Source of the DNA: an uncultured Ruegeria sp.
GTDB taxonomy: Bacteria; Pseudomonadota; Alphaproteobacteria; Rhodobacterales; Rhodobacteraceae
Direction of reading: 5' to 3'
Assembly (NCBI RefSeq): GCF_947500045.1
Contig: NZ_CANMQQ010000008.1
Coordinates: forward strand, 124,001-188,000
Length of the DNA stretch: 64,000 bases
Under the pieces are notes generated by a model. That model was not told where the DNA came from and searched no databases. It saw only the letters and a program-made list of their open reading frames with translations. Position 1 is the first letter of the stretch. Each line of letters opens with the position of its first letter. Below, in pieces: positions 57,970 to 64,000 of this stretch. The position numbers and the translations under genes are program-made.

Positions 57970-58811
57970 ATTGGCAACCAATCGAGACTGCACCGAATGA
58001 CGGGACATGGATCGCGGTTAAAAGTGTCGAAAACGATATTCACCATCAACCAAGTGTAGCGTGTTTTTGTGACGGGCTTTGGATGGAGTTACATCATTAT
58101 CTTAAAGGCGAGGTGGATTATGACCAATGGCCCGTCACCCACTGGATGCCCCTGCCCTTGCCCCCCACCGACCAGCCCGCCCCGGTGTTTGAAAGCGTAA
58201 CATGCGTACACCTGACTGATGAAATGCGGCGCTCTTGCCCTCAGTGCAATCCCGGCGTGGGCACACCGCATGAACTGCAGCCCGCCCCTGAAGACCGGCG
58301 ACCAGACCGGAAAGAAGTCGAGCGCCTCTGGCAAGAGTATTGCGATGCGTCCCTATCCATTGGCGAACTTCCCGGTGGAGTTGAGGAATTCGACATAGAC
58401 GAAATGAACAACCGCGCTCATGATTTGTACGAATACGCCAAGAACGCCACCGCCACCGACCAGCCCACCCCTCAACAGGCGAGGACACTAGCCAGAAATC
58501 AGCCGTGCGGTTGCATAGTCTGTCACTGTGAAGACGATGAGCAATGCCAGGGCTGCGGTGCAAAAAGCTGTGGCAACCACCCCGTAGGCGAAATTCCAAA
58601 CCCTGTCTATGAGCAGCCTCAACAGGCGGACGTGCAGGGGGCGAACTTCCTAAAGCGTGTCGCGGCCCATCTAGCACTAAACGCGCATATCAAAGACGCC
58701 AAAGGCAACACACAAGTCGCCCATAACGTAGGCGTCGATACCGCAATAGCTGAAATCCTAAAGTTATCGCGTGGCGAAACCGCCCTCCGCGCATTGGCTG
58801 GGGAGGGGTGA
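57966..58811 (+). CDS. DUF551 protein with cysteine-rich extension
   Basis: 281 residues from the ATG at 57966. DUF551 at 1-55 (MNWQPIETAPNDGTWIAVKS ... THWMPLPLPP), a paralogue of the preceding DUF551. Two Cys clusters follow: RRSCPQCNPG (about 90) and CGCIVCHCEDDEQCQGCGAKSCG (about 190). The last 60 residues are helical. A mosaic of phage cassettes; function unknown. Confidence 0.65.
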   Translation: MNWQPIETAPNDGTWIAVKSVENDIHHQPSVACFCDGLWMELHHYLKGEVDYDQWPVTHWMPLPLPPTDQPAPVFESVTCVHLTDEMRRSCPQCNPGVGTPHELQPAPEDRRPDRKEVERLWQEYCDASLSIGELPGGVEEFDIDEMNNRAHDLYEYAKNATATDQPTPQQARTLARNQPCGCIVCHCEDDEQCQGCGAKSCGNHPVGEIPNPVYEQPQQADVQGANFLKRVAAHLALNAHIKDAKGNTQVAHNVGVDTAIAEILKLSRGETALRALAGEG

Positions 58812-58814
58812 GCG

Positions 58815-59129
58815 ATGGATACACGGCACATAGACGACGCAATCAGTTTACTTGAGCGCGCAGAATCTTGGATTTCCAATCGCGCGAGAACCAGTGAGGA
58901 TTACAGGTTCGCTCGGTACTTGAGGGCGGCGGCGAAAGAAGCAAGCAAAGAACTTCGGCAGCTACACAATCAATCTAGCGAAAAGATTGTTTATGTGGGG
59001 GATAATCCAATTCACGAACCGCTTGGCTGTTACTGCAATGCTAACAATGCGCCCTGCAACTGGTGTGAAAACCACTGTGTTGAATGCGAAGAGCACCTTG
59101 ATGATTGCACATGCGAGGTGTCCCCATGA
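58815..59129 (+). CDS. Cysteine-rich phage protein
   Basis: 104 residues. Helical first half, then a Cys-dense end (CYCNANNAPCNWCENHCVECEEHL) with at least seven Cys and two His, likely zinc-binding. Unknown function. Confidence 0.55.
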   Translation: MDTRHIDDAISLLERAESWISNRARTSEDYRFARYLRAAAKEASKELRQLHNQSSEKIVYVGDNPIHEPLGCYCNANNAPCNWCENHCVECEEHLDDCTCEVSP

Positions 59130-59494
59130 CCCAAGCACTAAAGACATTGCACGACAAGGTTGAGGCGCGAACGGCCTCCTACAGCGATTTTAGCAATTAC
59201 TTCAAGCCTGTTCTGACAGACACGGAACACGTTCACTGGGGCACCATCGCGAAATCTGCAGACAGCGGCTCACTCGACGCCGCTAAGGCGCTTATGGACG
59301 CATGTACAGGCTGGGTAATTCAATCCCTTGTTCAGCGGCACGGGGGTGTTTGGGTTGCCCACATTTGGGAGGTGGATAGCGAAGGCTGGCATCAGGAGGG
59401 GATGCGGAAGATCGAGGTCTGGAACGAGTGTCTAGCCCGCGCGATTTTGTTGGGCCATTTGCGCGCCCTGCTATCTCAAGCAGAGGGGGAGTGA
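59126..59494 (+). CDS. Hypothetical phage protein
   Basis: 122 residues from the ATG at 59126, helical (TLHDKVEARTASYSDFSNYFKP; DSGSLDAAKALMDACTGW). ATGA with the preceding gene. Unknown. Confidence 0.5.
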   Translation: MTQALKTLHDKVEARTASYSDFSNYFKPVLTDTEHVHWGTIAKSADSGSLDAAKALMDACTGWVIQSLVQRHGGVWVAHIWEVDSEGWHQEGMRKIEVWNECLARAILLGHLRALLSQAEGE

Positions 59495-59496
59495 GG

Positions 59497-59718
59497 ATGA
59501 GAGGAAGAATAGCCGCTTGGATATTTGACAACGTGCCGATGCCGTCATTCGCGCAGCCGTATGTGTTTGGATTGATTATAGGGCGCTGGCCCAGAAAAGC
59601 GAAAGGCGATCCCGAAGGACCGCCCAGAGGATCGCGCCTCGAATGTGGTGTATTAAAACGCTACAAAATATGGGGCGTTTTGTCAAGGATGGCCGCTAGA
59701 TTTGGGAGGCAGCCATGA
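59497..59718 (+). CDS. Small basic phage protein
   Basis: 73 residues from the ATG at 59497. Aromatic/hydrophobic start (IAAWIFDNVPMPSFAQPYVFG), basic tail. Stop overlaps the next ATG. Unknown. Confidence 0.45.
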   Translation: MRGRIAAWIFDNVPMPSFAQPYVFGLIIGRWPRKAKGDPEGPPRGSRLECGVLKRYKIWGVLSRMAARFGRQP

Positions 59719-60104
59719 CACAAGAGCGGGAACTGATACTCAACCTTGCCGATTGGATCGAGCGCCGGAAAGACCACCTAAGCCCGTCATATGCCGACCA
59801 TATCATTCACACGGTACGGCATTATGAGGCCGAGATCGAAGCCCTCCAATCCCAGCTTGCAAAGGCGCGGGAGGTGAAGCCGCTGATTTGGGAAAGTGAT
59901 CCGCACATACAAGAGGAAGGTTCAAGCGAGAGTGCTCTAACCCAGTTTGGCAGGTATTTTGTCAAAGACAGTATGTGGTGGGGGCCGCAGGTCATTGTCT
60001 CAACCGGATATGGGTCGAACGAGGTGGCCAAAGCGGCCGCGCAAGCCGACTATCAGCGCCGGTACACCGCCATGTCAGCCCTCACACAACAAGGAGATGG
60101 GTAG
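59715..60104 (+). CDS. Coiled-coil phage protein
   Basis: 129 residues. Coiled coil at about 30-55 (HYEAEIEALQSQLAKARE) then VKPLIWES, a block common to small phage proteins, and a beta-like end. Unknown. Confidence 0.55.
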   Translation: MTQERELILNLADWIERRKDHLSPSYADHIIHTVRHYEAEIEALQSQLAKAREVKPLIWESDPHIQEEGSSESALTQFGRYFVKDSMWWGPQVIVSTGYGSNEVAKAAAQADYQRRYTAMSALTQQGDG

Positions 60105-60497
60105 ATGGGAAACAAGCCCGGTAACAACGATTGGAAAAGTTTCGGCGCTGCACCGAATGCGCCCTCTCAACCCATCCCGAAGCCGCGATACTCGAAGAAA
60201 ACGCATGAACCCTGCAAAAGTGGCCCTCACCATCGGCAAGAGACGATAACCCTTGCAGATGGATTTGAGTTTTTTTCGGACTGCGAACTTGCGCCACTAC
60301 TGCGAGAACTCAATGCGGCGGGGGTTGCTACCTACTCACATTGCGCGGGCCACACACTAGATGCACCGGCTTGGATCGTCCTGAATCTGGAAAACCTTGA
60401 TTTGGAAATTCGTCCCGCGAACGCAATGGGCAACGGTGTGCTTAGGCCAGCCCAGGTGATTTTGCGTTGGTCGCCTCCTTGGAGCAGAAAACCATGA
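60105..60497 (+). CDS. Hypothetical phage protein
   Basis: 130 residues. Low-complexity start; a folded part from about 45 (TITLADGFEFFSDCELAPLLRELNAAGVATYSHCAG). Possibly an alpha/beta domain with Cys/His. Unknown. Confidence 0.5.
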   Translation: MGNKPGNNDWKSFGAAPNAPSQPIPKPRYSKKTHEPCKSGPHHRQETITLADGFEFFSDCELAPLLRELNAAGVATYSHCAGHTLDAPAWIVLNLENLDLEIRPANAMGNGVLRPAQVILRWSPPWSRKP

Positions 60498-60673
60498 GTG
60501 TCCTTGAATTCAAGGGGACCGCGCGAGACCACCGGAGATTACTGAACTGCCCTGACTGCGGATCAGCCACGTTTAAGATTGTAAAGCACGGCGCATCCGA
60601 GACCCCAAAAATCGAGTGCTCTAATTGTGAAACTACATTCATCGCTCTTGACGTTCAGGAAGTAACCCCATGA
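60494..60673 (+). CDS. Small zinc-ribbon protein
   Basis: 59 residues from the ATG at 60494. CPDCGSATF and CSNCETTF give a classic four-Cys ribbon. A 14-codon frame follows at 60670-60714 that ends with a strong GGGGGAGGAAGG site and overlaps the next start, so it probably couples translation. Confidence 0.6.
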   Translation: MSVLEFKGTARDHRRLLNCPDCGSATFKIVKHGASETPKIECSNCETTFIALDVQEVTP

Positions 60674-60710
60674 CCCACTCCAACTATGACCCGGTAAGGG
60701 GGGAGGAAGG

Positions 60711-61094
60711 ATGAACGACGATATCGAAATCCCGATTATCGAAATCAACGACGGTTGGACCGTTGACGATGTAATAACTGAGAATGATTGCGATGACGCG
60801 TTCGCGCTGCTGACATCCATTGTGGCGGCCATCGAAGAGAGAATGGATATTCTGGACGCTCAAGGCGAAAAGCAGAGCATTCAGTACATCAAGGCCAAGG
60901 CAGCGCTACGCTATAAACGCGCAGCATTGAACATCGTCAACATCAAGCGCGGACGCCTCAAACGGCAACAGAAGTTAGACGAGCAAGAACTGATTATCGA
61001 TTACATCGCAGCCCACCATGAACCAATCATGAAGCAGGCGCGTCTGTATATCAAAATGAATAGCGGGCAGGTTCTGCAGAAAGCGGCGGGATGA
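60711..61094 (+). CDS. Hypothetical phage protein, helical
   Basis: 127 residues. Acidic start (DDIEIPIIEINDGWTVDDVI), then long helices (AIEERMDILDAQGEKQSIQYIKA; IKRGRLKRQQKLDEQELI). Very strong ribosome site upstream. Unknown. Confidence 0.55.
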   Translation: MNDDIEIPIIEINDGWTVDDVITENDCDDAFALLTSIVAAIEERMDILDAQGEKQSIQYIKAKAALRYKRAALNIVNIKRGRLKRQQKLDEQELIIDYIAAHHEPIMKQARLYIKMNSGQVLQKAAG

Positions 61095-61393
61095 CCGACA
61101 CTGACTTCAACATCGCAAAGGTGAAGGGTCATGTACTCTTCTACAATGATGATAATTTTGTAGGCAGCAAACCCTTCACTGTAGACTTAAACAACTCTCT
61201 CTGTGGCGAAATCCACGTTGAATTTGGTAATTCGGACGAATGCGGGCGTGTCAATCGGGCACGGCTAAAAATTGGTGACAATTTCTTTGGCGACGAGTGC
61301 TTTCCACCCCTCTATGTGAGTAGCTTCATGTCAGTCACTTACTGCCAGGAAATTAGCATTTCTTTCGATGAACGGCATAAGGAGGCGAGATGA
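61091..61393 (+). CDS. Hypothetical phage protein, beta-rich
   Basis: 100 residues: alternating strands (VKGHVLFYNDDNFVGSKPFTV; FGNSDECGRVNRARLKIG). Overlaps neighbours by 4 bp each. Unknown. Confidence 0.5.
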   Translation: MTDTDFNIAKVKGHVLFYNDDNFVGSKPFTVDLNNSLCGEIHVEFGNSDECGRVNRARLKIGDNFFGDECFPPLYVSSFMSVTYCQEISISFDERHKEAR

Positions 61394-61740
61394 CAACGAT
61401 ACCCAACATTGCATCGCTTGATGAGGCGACTGAAGAATTGCGCTGTTTCGCCAAAGAAGCAATTCGCAACGCCGCTGCCGAGCATGGTTTGCTAATAAAA
61501 ATAGGGCGCGGCTACGGAATAGATAGAAATGATTACCGGAGGCTAATTAAGAAATGCCAAGGCCCAGCAAAGGAGCCCGACTCCATAAGTACGACCATAG
61601 AGCAAACTGGTATATCCTCGACACGGGAAAGCCCCCAAGATCCACAGGCCATTCAGGCCGTGCAGAAGCTGAGAGAGTCCTTGCGACGTACATCGCAACA
61701 AAGGGACGGCAAGGTGCTGCCAATGAACCAGCGAACGTAA
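61390..61740 (+). CDS. Excisionase-like HTH protein overlapping the integrase start
   Basis: 116 residues. AAEHGLLIKIGRGYGIDRNDYRRLIKKCQG (pattern, about 30-58) fits a winged-helix excisionase/AlpA-like domain. Its last 187 bp run within the integrase gene in another frame, and the integrase ribosome site GGAGG (61538-61542) lies inside it. Position next to int supports an Xis role. Confidence 0.65.
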   Translation: MTTIPNIASLDEATEELRCFAKEAIRNAAAEHGLLIKIGRGYGIDRNDYRRLIKKCQGPAKEPDSISTTIEQTGISSTRESPQDPQAIQAVQKLRESLRRTSQQRDGKVLPMNQRT

Positions 61741-62633
61741 CGTGCGACCGCGTTCTGACTATCTACGTTGAGGAACATGTTCCAACCGTCGCAGATCCGG
61801 CAAGGATAATGTACGCGGTCGAAGCCTTAACCCCATTTTGGGGAAATCTAAAAGTATCCGATGTGCGCGGTGAAGTATGCCGCCGATATGCGAAGTGGCG
61901 AAAGAAGGTTGTAAAGCGCGACCCTAAAACCAAGGAACCGATTGAGTTTGAGCCAATTTCACAAGGCACTGCCCGAAAGGAATTAGGAACACTTAGGGCG
62001 GCTATCAACTACTGCCACGGCGAAGGCTATCTGACCAACGCCCCAGCAGTGACGATGCCAGACAAAACAGAGCCCAAAGAAAGGTGGTTAACACGGCAGG
62101 AGGCGGCACGACTGCTCAATGCAGCCCGTACCGGCGATAAAACCAGACACCTCGCGCAGTTCATCATCATCGCCCTGTACACCGGCACTCGTAAGGACGC
62201 TATTCTGCGAATGGGTTTCGAGCGGAACACACTTGGGGGACGGTTCGACCTGGAGAATGGCCTGATGTACCGCAAAGGCGATTCAGAACGCTCGACCAAA
62301 AAGGCCAGAAAGCCAGCTAAGATACCCCGCCAACTGGCCGTGCATCTCAAGATTTGGAGAGCCAACGGTCAGAGATGGGCTGTAGAGTATGAGGGCGCGC
62401 GCGTCGGCAGTTTAAAGCGTTCATTTAACAACGCTGTGAGACGTGCCGGTTTAAAGGACGTTACACCCCACACACTGAAGCACACGGCTATAACCTGGGC
62501 GCTCCAGAATGGCGCAAGCACATGGGACGCAGCCGGGTTCTTTTCGACCTCAGTTGAGACGATTGAAAAGATCTACGGGCATCATTCACCGGAACATCAG
62601 GCAACAGCACTTAGAGCAGTGGAGAGAAGGTAA
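61554..62633 (+). CDS. int: Tyrosine recombinase / phage integrase
   Basis: 359 residues. The start MPRPSKGARL is typical of alphaproteobacterial phage integrases. A SAM-like core-binding domain (about 60-165) precedes the catalytic domain. Catalytic residues: Arg in LYTGTRKDAI (about 215), the HxxK box HTLKHTAI (Lys replaces the usual Arg; about 306), His/Tyr in IYGHHSPEH, with Tyr341 the likely nucleophile. It recombines the tRNA-Pro att sites. Confidence 0.93.
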   Translation: MPRPSKGARLHKYDHRANWYILDTGKPPRSTGHSGRAEAERVLATYIATKGRQGAANEPANVTCDRVLTIYVEEHVPTVADPARIMYAVEALTPFWGNLKVSDVRGEVCRRYAKWRKKVVKRDPKTKEPIEFEPISQGTARKELGTLRAAINYCHGEGYLTNAPAVTMPDKTEPKERWLTRQEAARLLNAARTGDKTRHLAQFIIIALYTGTRKDAILRMGFERNTLGGRFDLENGLMYRKGDSERSTKKARKPAKIPRQLAVHLKIWRANGQRWAVEYEGARVGSLKRSFNNAVRRAGLKDVTPHTLKHTAITWALQNGASTWDAAGFFSTSVETIEKIYGHHSPEHQATALRAVERR

Positions 62634-62782
62634 TGAAAATCAATATTGATGGTAAAGACATCGAAGTGAAACCCGGAGTACCATTTATGTCAGCCGGGAA
62701 AACGTTTGGCCTGTGCGGAAGATGTTACCGGATAATTCGATTGGATGGCTGGAGTAAGGGCGTCCACTTTTGCACAGGCTAA
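62633..62782 (+). CDS. 49-residue metal-binding-like protein after integrase
   Basis: The ATG overlaps the integrase TAA. MKINIDGKDIEVKPGVPF then LCGRCYRIIRLDG and a final HFCTG: three Cys and a His in zinc-ribbon spacing. It is the last phage gene before the att site. Unknown function. Confidence 0.55.
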   Translation: MKINIDGKDIEVKPGVPFMSAGKTFGLCGRCYRIIRLDGWSKGVHFCTG

Positions 62783-62787
62783 TATCA

Positions 62788-62815
62788 GAGTTTCTGTTAC
62801 GCGTAACGAAAACCC
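62788..62815 (+). repeat. Right copy of the 28-bp repeat near the att site
   Basis: Contains the perfect palindrome GTTACGCGTAAC. 27 of 28 bases match 20797-20824. AACCCCCTAT and ATAGGGGTT (62811-62865) form a further inverted repeat between it and attR. Confidence 0.7.
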
Positions 62816-62888
62816 CCTATCTGAAAGGCTCTGAAACGTGACCAAACGAGGGGAAAATAGGGGTTATAGCGTGAACAAAGGGGCCGGG

Positions 62889-62941
62889 ACTGTCTTCGGG
62901 AGGCAGGGGTCGGAGGTTCGAATCCTCTCACTCCGACCAAT
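62889..62941. repeat. attR core: 53-bp repeat, displaced 3' end of tRNA-Pro
   Basis: Identical to 20701-20753. It is the chromosomal 3' fragment of tRNA-Pro left after integration; it lacks the 5' half and is not a functional tRNA. Confidence 0.95.
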
Positions 62942-63366
62942 GATTTCAAATATTTTGACAATGCTTGGCCGGCCGCTTCGGCCGCTGATACTTTTATGAT
63001 TTGACTTCTAATGTTAAATCACTCTCGGTCGAGCGCAATTGCGCATGTAAGGACTGGCCTCACTGACCTTTTTGCCGACGTGCCTTACCCCGTGTTGACG
63101 GATCCATGCTTGAGTACTCTTCAGCCGCGTTAACGGCACTTGAACAATCCACCACAAAAGGCATATTCCGTCACGAAGAACAGCGACCCGTTGAGATTGA
63201 CCTAGCACAAGTATCAATGCGGCACTCAGGCTCAAAACGGTGGCCCGGTGTAATTCGGCCAACACACGAATGGATATAAACGACGGGCTCTCACGGTTGT
63301 TAAGCCATATCTAAATCAGAACCCATGGCGTGCCGTTGGCGAGAACAATAGGAAGGAATTCGATTA
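62942..63366. other. Intergenic region right of the prophage
   Basis: No convincing gene in 425 bp. A CGGCCG-CTT-CGGCCG hairpin near 62970 followed by a T-containing stretch is the likely terminator of the original tRNA-Pro gene. A leftward frame at 63014-63265 has no ribosome site or family features. Confidence 0.5.
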
Positions 63367-64000
63367 ATGCGTATTGCAATGATTGGCACGGGATATGTCG
63401 GCTTGGTTTCCGGAGTCTGCTTTTCGGATTTTGGTCACGATGTGGTCTGTGTCGATAAATCCGAACGCAAGATCGAAATGCTTCAAGCTGGCGAGGTGCC
63501 TATTTATGAGCCCGGCCTTGACACGCTCATGGCCAAGAACGTGGCGGCGGGTCGTCTAACCTTCACCACCGACCTCGGTGCTGCGGTCGATGGGGCGGAT
63601 GCGGTCTTTATTGCGGTTGGCACGCCGACGCGACGCGGAGATGGGCACGCCGACCTGACCTATGTAATGGCTGCCGCCGAAGAAATCGCGCAGGCAATCA
63701 CCGACTATACTGTTGTCGTTACCAAATCGACCGTTCCGGTTGGCACCAACCGTAAGGTTCATGCTGTTGTCTCGGCTGCCAATCCCAAGGCAGAATTCGA
63801 CGTGGCTTCGAACCCTGAGTTCCTGCGCGAAGGGGCTGCGATCGATGATTTTATGCGCCCGGACCGTGTCGTCGTTGGCGTTGAAAACGAGCGTGCGACG
63901 GAAGTTATGGCAGAAATCTACCGCCCTCTTTATCTGAGAGACTTCCCGATCCTGACCACCGATCTGGAAAGCGCCGAAATGATCAAATACGCGGCGAATG
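63367..64000 (+). CDS. ugd: UDP-glucose 6-dehydrogenase (partial)
   Basis: First 211 codons; runs off the window. N-terminal Rossmann NAD site MIGTGYVGLVSG; then VGTPTRRGDGHADL, TKSTVPVGTN, and NPEFLREGAAIDDF, all conserved in UDP-glucose/GDP-mannose dehydrogenases. It oxidises UDP-glucose to UDP-glucuronate for exopolysaccharide or LPS. AGGAAGG lies about 10 bp before the ATG. Confidence 0.95.
   Translation, partial: MRIAMIGTGYVGLVSGVCFSDFGHDVVCVDKSERKIEMLQAGEVPIYEPGLDTLMAKNVAAGRLTFTTDLGAAVDGADAVFIAVGTPTRRGDGHADLTYVMAAAEEIAQAITDYTVVVTKSTVPVGTNRKVHAVVSAANPKAEFDVASNPEFLREGAAIDDFMRPDRVVVGVENERATEVMAEIYRPLYLRDFPILTTDLESAEMIKYAAN

Noticed and set aside
62889..62941. A second tRNA-Pro gene
   Set aside because: Only the 3' part is present, with no 5' half or D arm. 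It is the displaced fragment that defines attR.
63014..63265. Leftward frame right of the prophage
   Set aside because: No ribosome site, no domain and irregular composition.
1..64000. CRISPR arrays or insertion sequences
   Set aside because: No regularly spaced repeats and no transposase were seen. The only repeats are the att, operator and protein repeats listed.

Overview
The window is chromosomal DNA from an alphaproteobacterium, most likely a marine Roseobacter-group member (Rhodobacterales). This rests on a complete Na+-NQR operon with NqrM and ApbE, a DUF6478-like protein, the general codon style, and close matches from memory to Rhodobacteraceae families. A roughly 42.2 kb prophage lies inside it, between two 53-bp direct repeats (20701-20753 and 62889-62941) that are the 3' part of a tRNA-Pro(CGG) gene. 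The phage copy restores the tRNA on the left. The tyrosine integrase lies against the right repeat.

Left host segment (1-20700): the 5' part of an ABC exporter with a degenerate Walker A; a DUF6478-like gene and its small partner; a DHA2 MFS pump; a leftward block of gpmI, an EnvC/LytM-like protein and a CtpA protease; a sulfatase/phosphonate-monoester-hydrolase-like enzyme; nqrM, apbE and a small membrane protein; a CBS protein; a phosphoesterase; the nqrABCDEF operon, with a clear terminator after nqrF; and a THUMP RNA methyltransferase. Right host segment (62942-64000): an apparently non-coding stretch, then the start of a UDP-glucose dehydrogenase gene.

Prophage (20701-62888): a podovirus. 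A divergent switch at 51.5-52.5 kb carries a Cro-like and a CI-like gene and three to four related 17-bp operators. One operator fills the spacer of a near-consensus promoter at 52404-52432. The leftward operon runs through replication (RusA-like resolvase, replication initiator), DNA packaging, head and tail genes (TerS, TerL, portal, scaffold, N4-gp56 capsid, adaptor, gp10-like protein, ejection proteins) and on to tail fibre, lysis and nucleotide-metabolism genes. The rightward operon carries a long chain of small genes joined by ATGA overlaps: a Rad52-like annealing protein, an SSB-tipped protein, NinB, DUF1364, a Lar-DUF551 fusion, an Xis-like gene and integrase. Between the ejection proteins and the tail fibre lies a module laid out like P22 immI: a Mnt-like repressor divergent from an Arc-like repressor plus antirepressor, with an ordered operator array between them.

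The most unusual feature is at 21839-22193. Four tRNA genes on the plus strand, each separated by one base, all have serine anticodons (GCT, TGA, GGA, CGA). Together these read all six serine codons. All four fold as 8/4 cloverleafs (8-bp acceptor, 4-bp T stem) with 5-6 bp D stems and 4-5 nt D loops, the geometry of allo-tRNAs rather than of ordinary tRNA-Ser. A phage that carries a complete, structurally divergent serine set is the best candidate here for an undescribed system.
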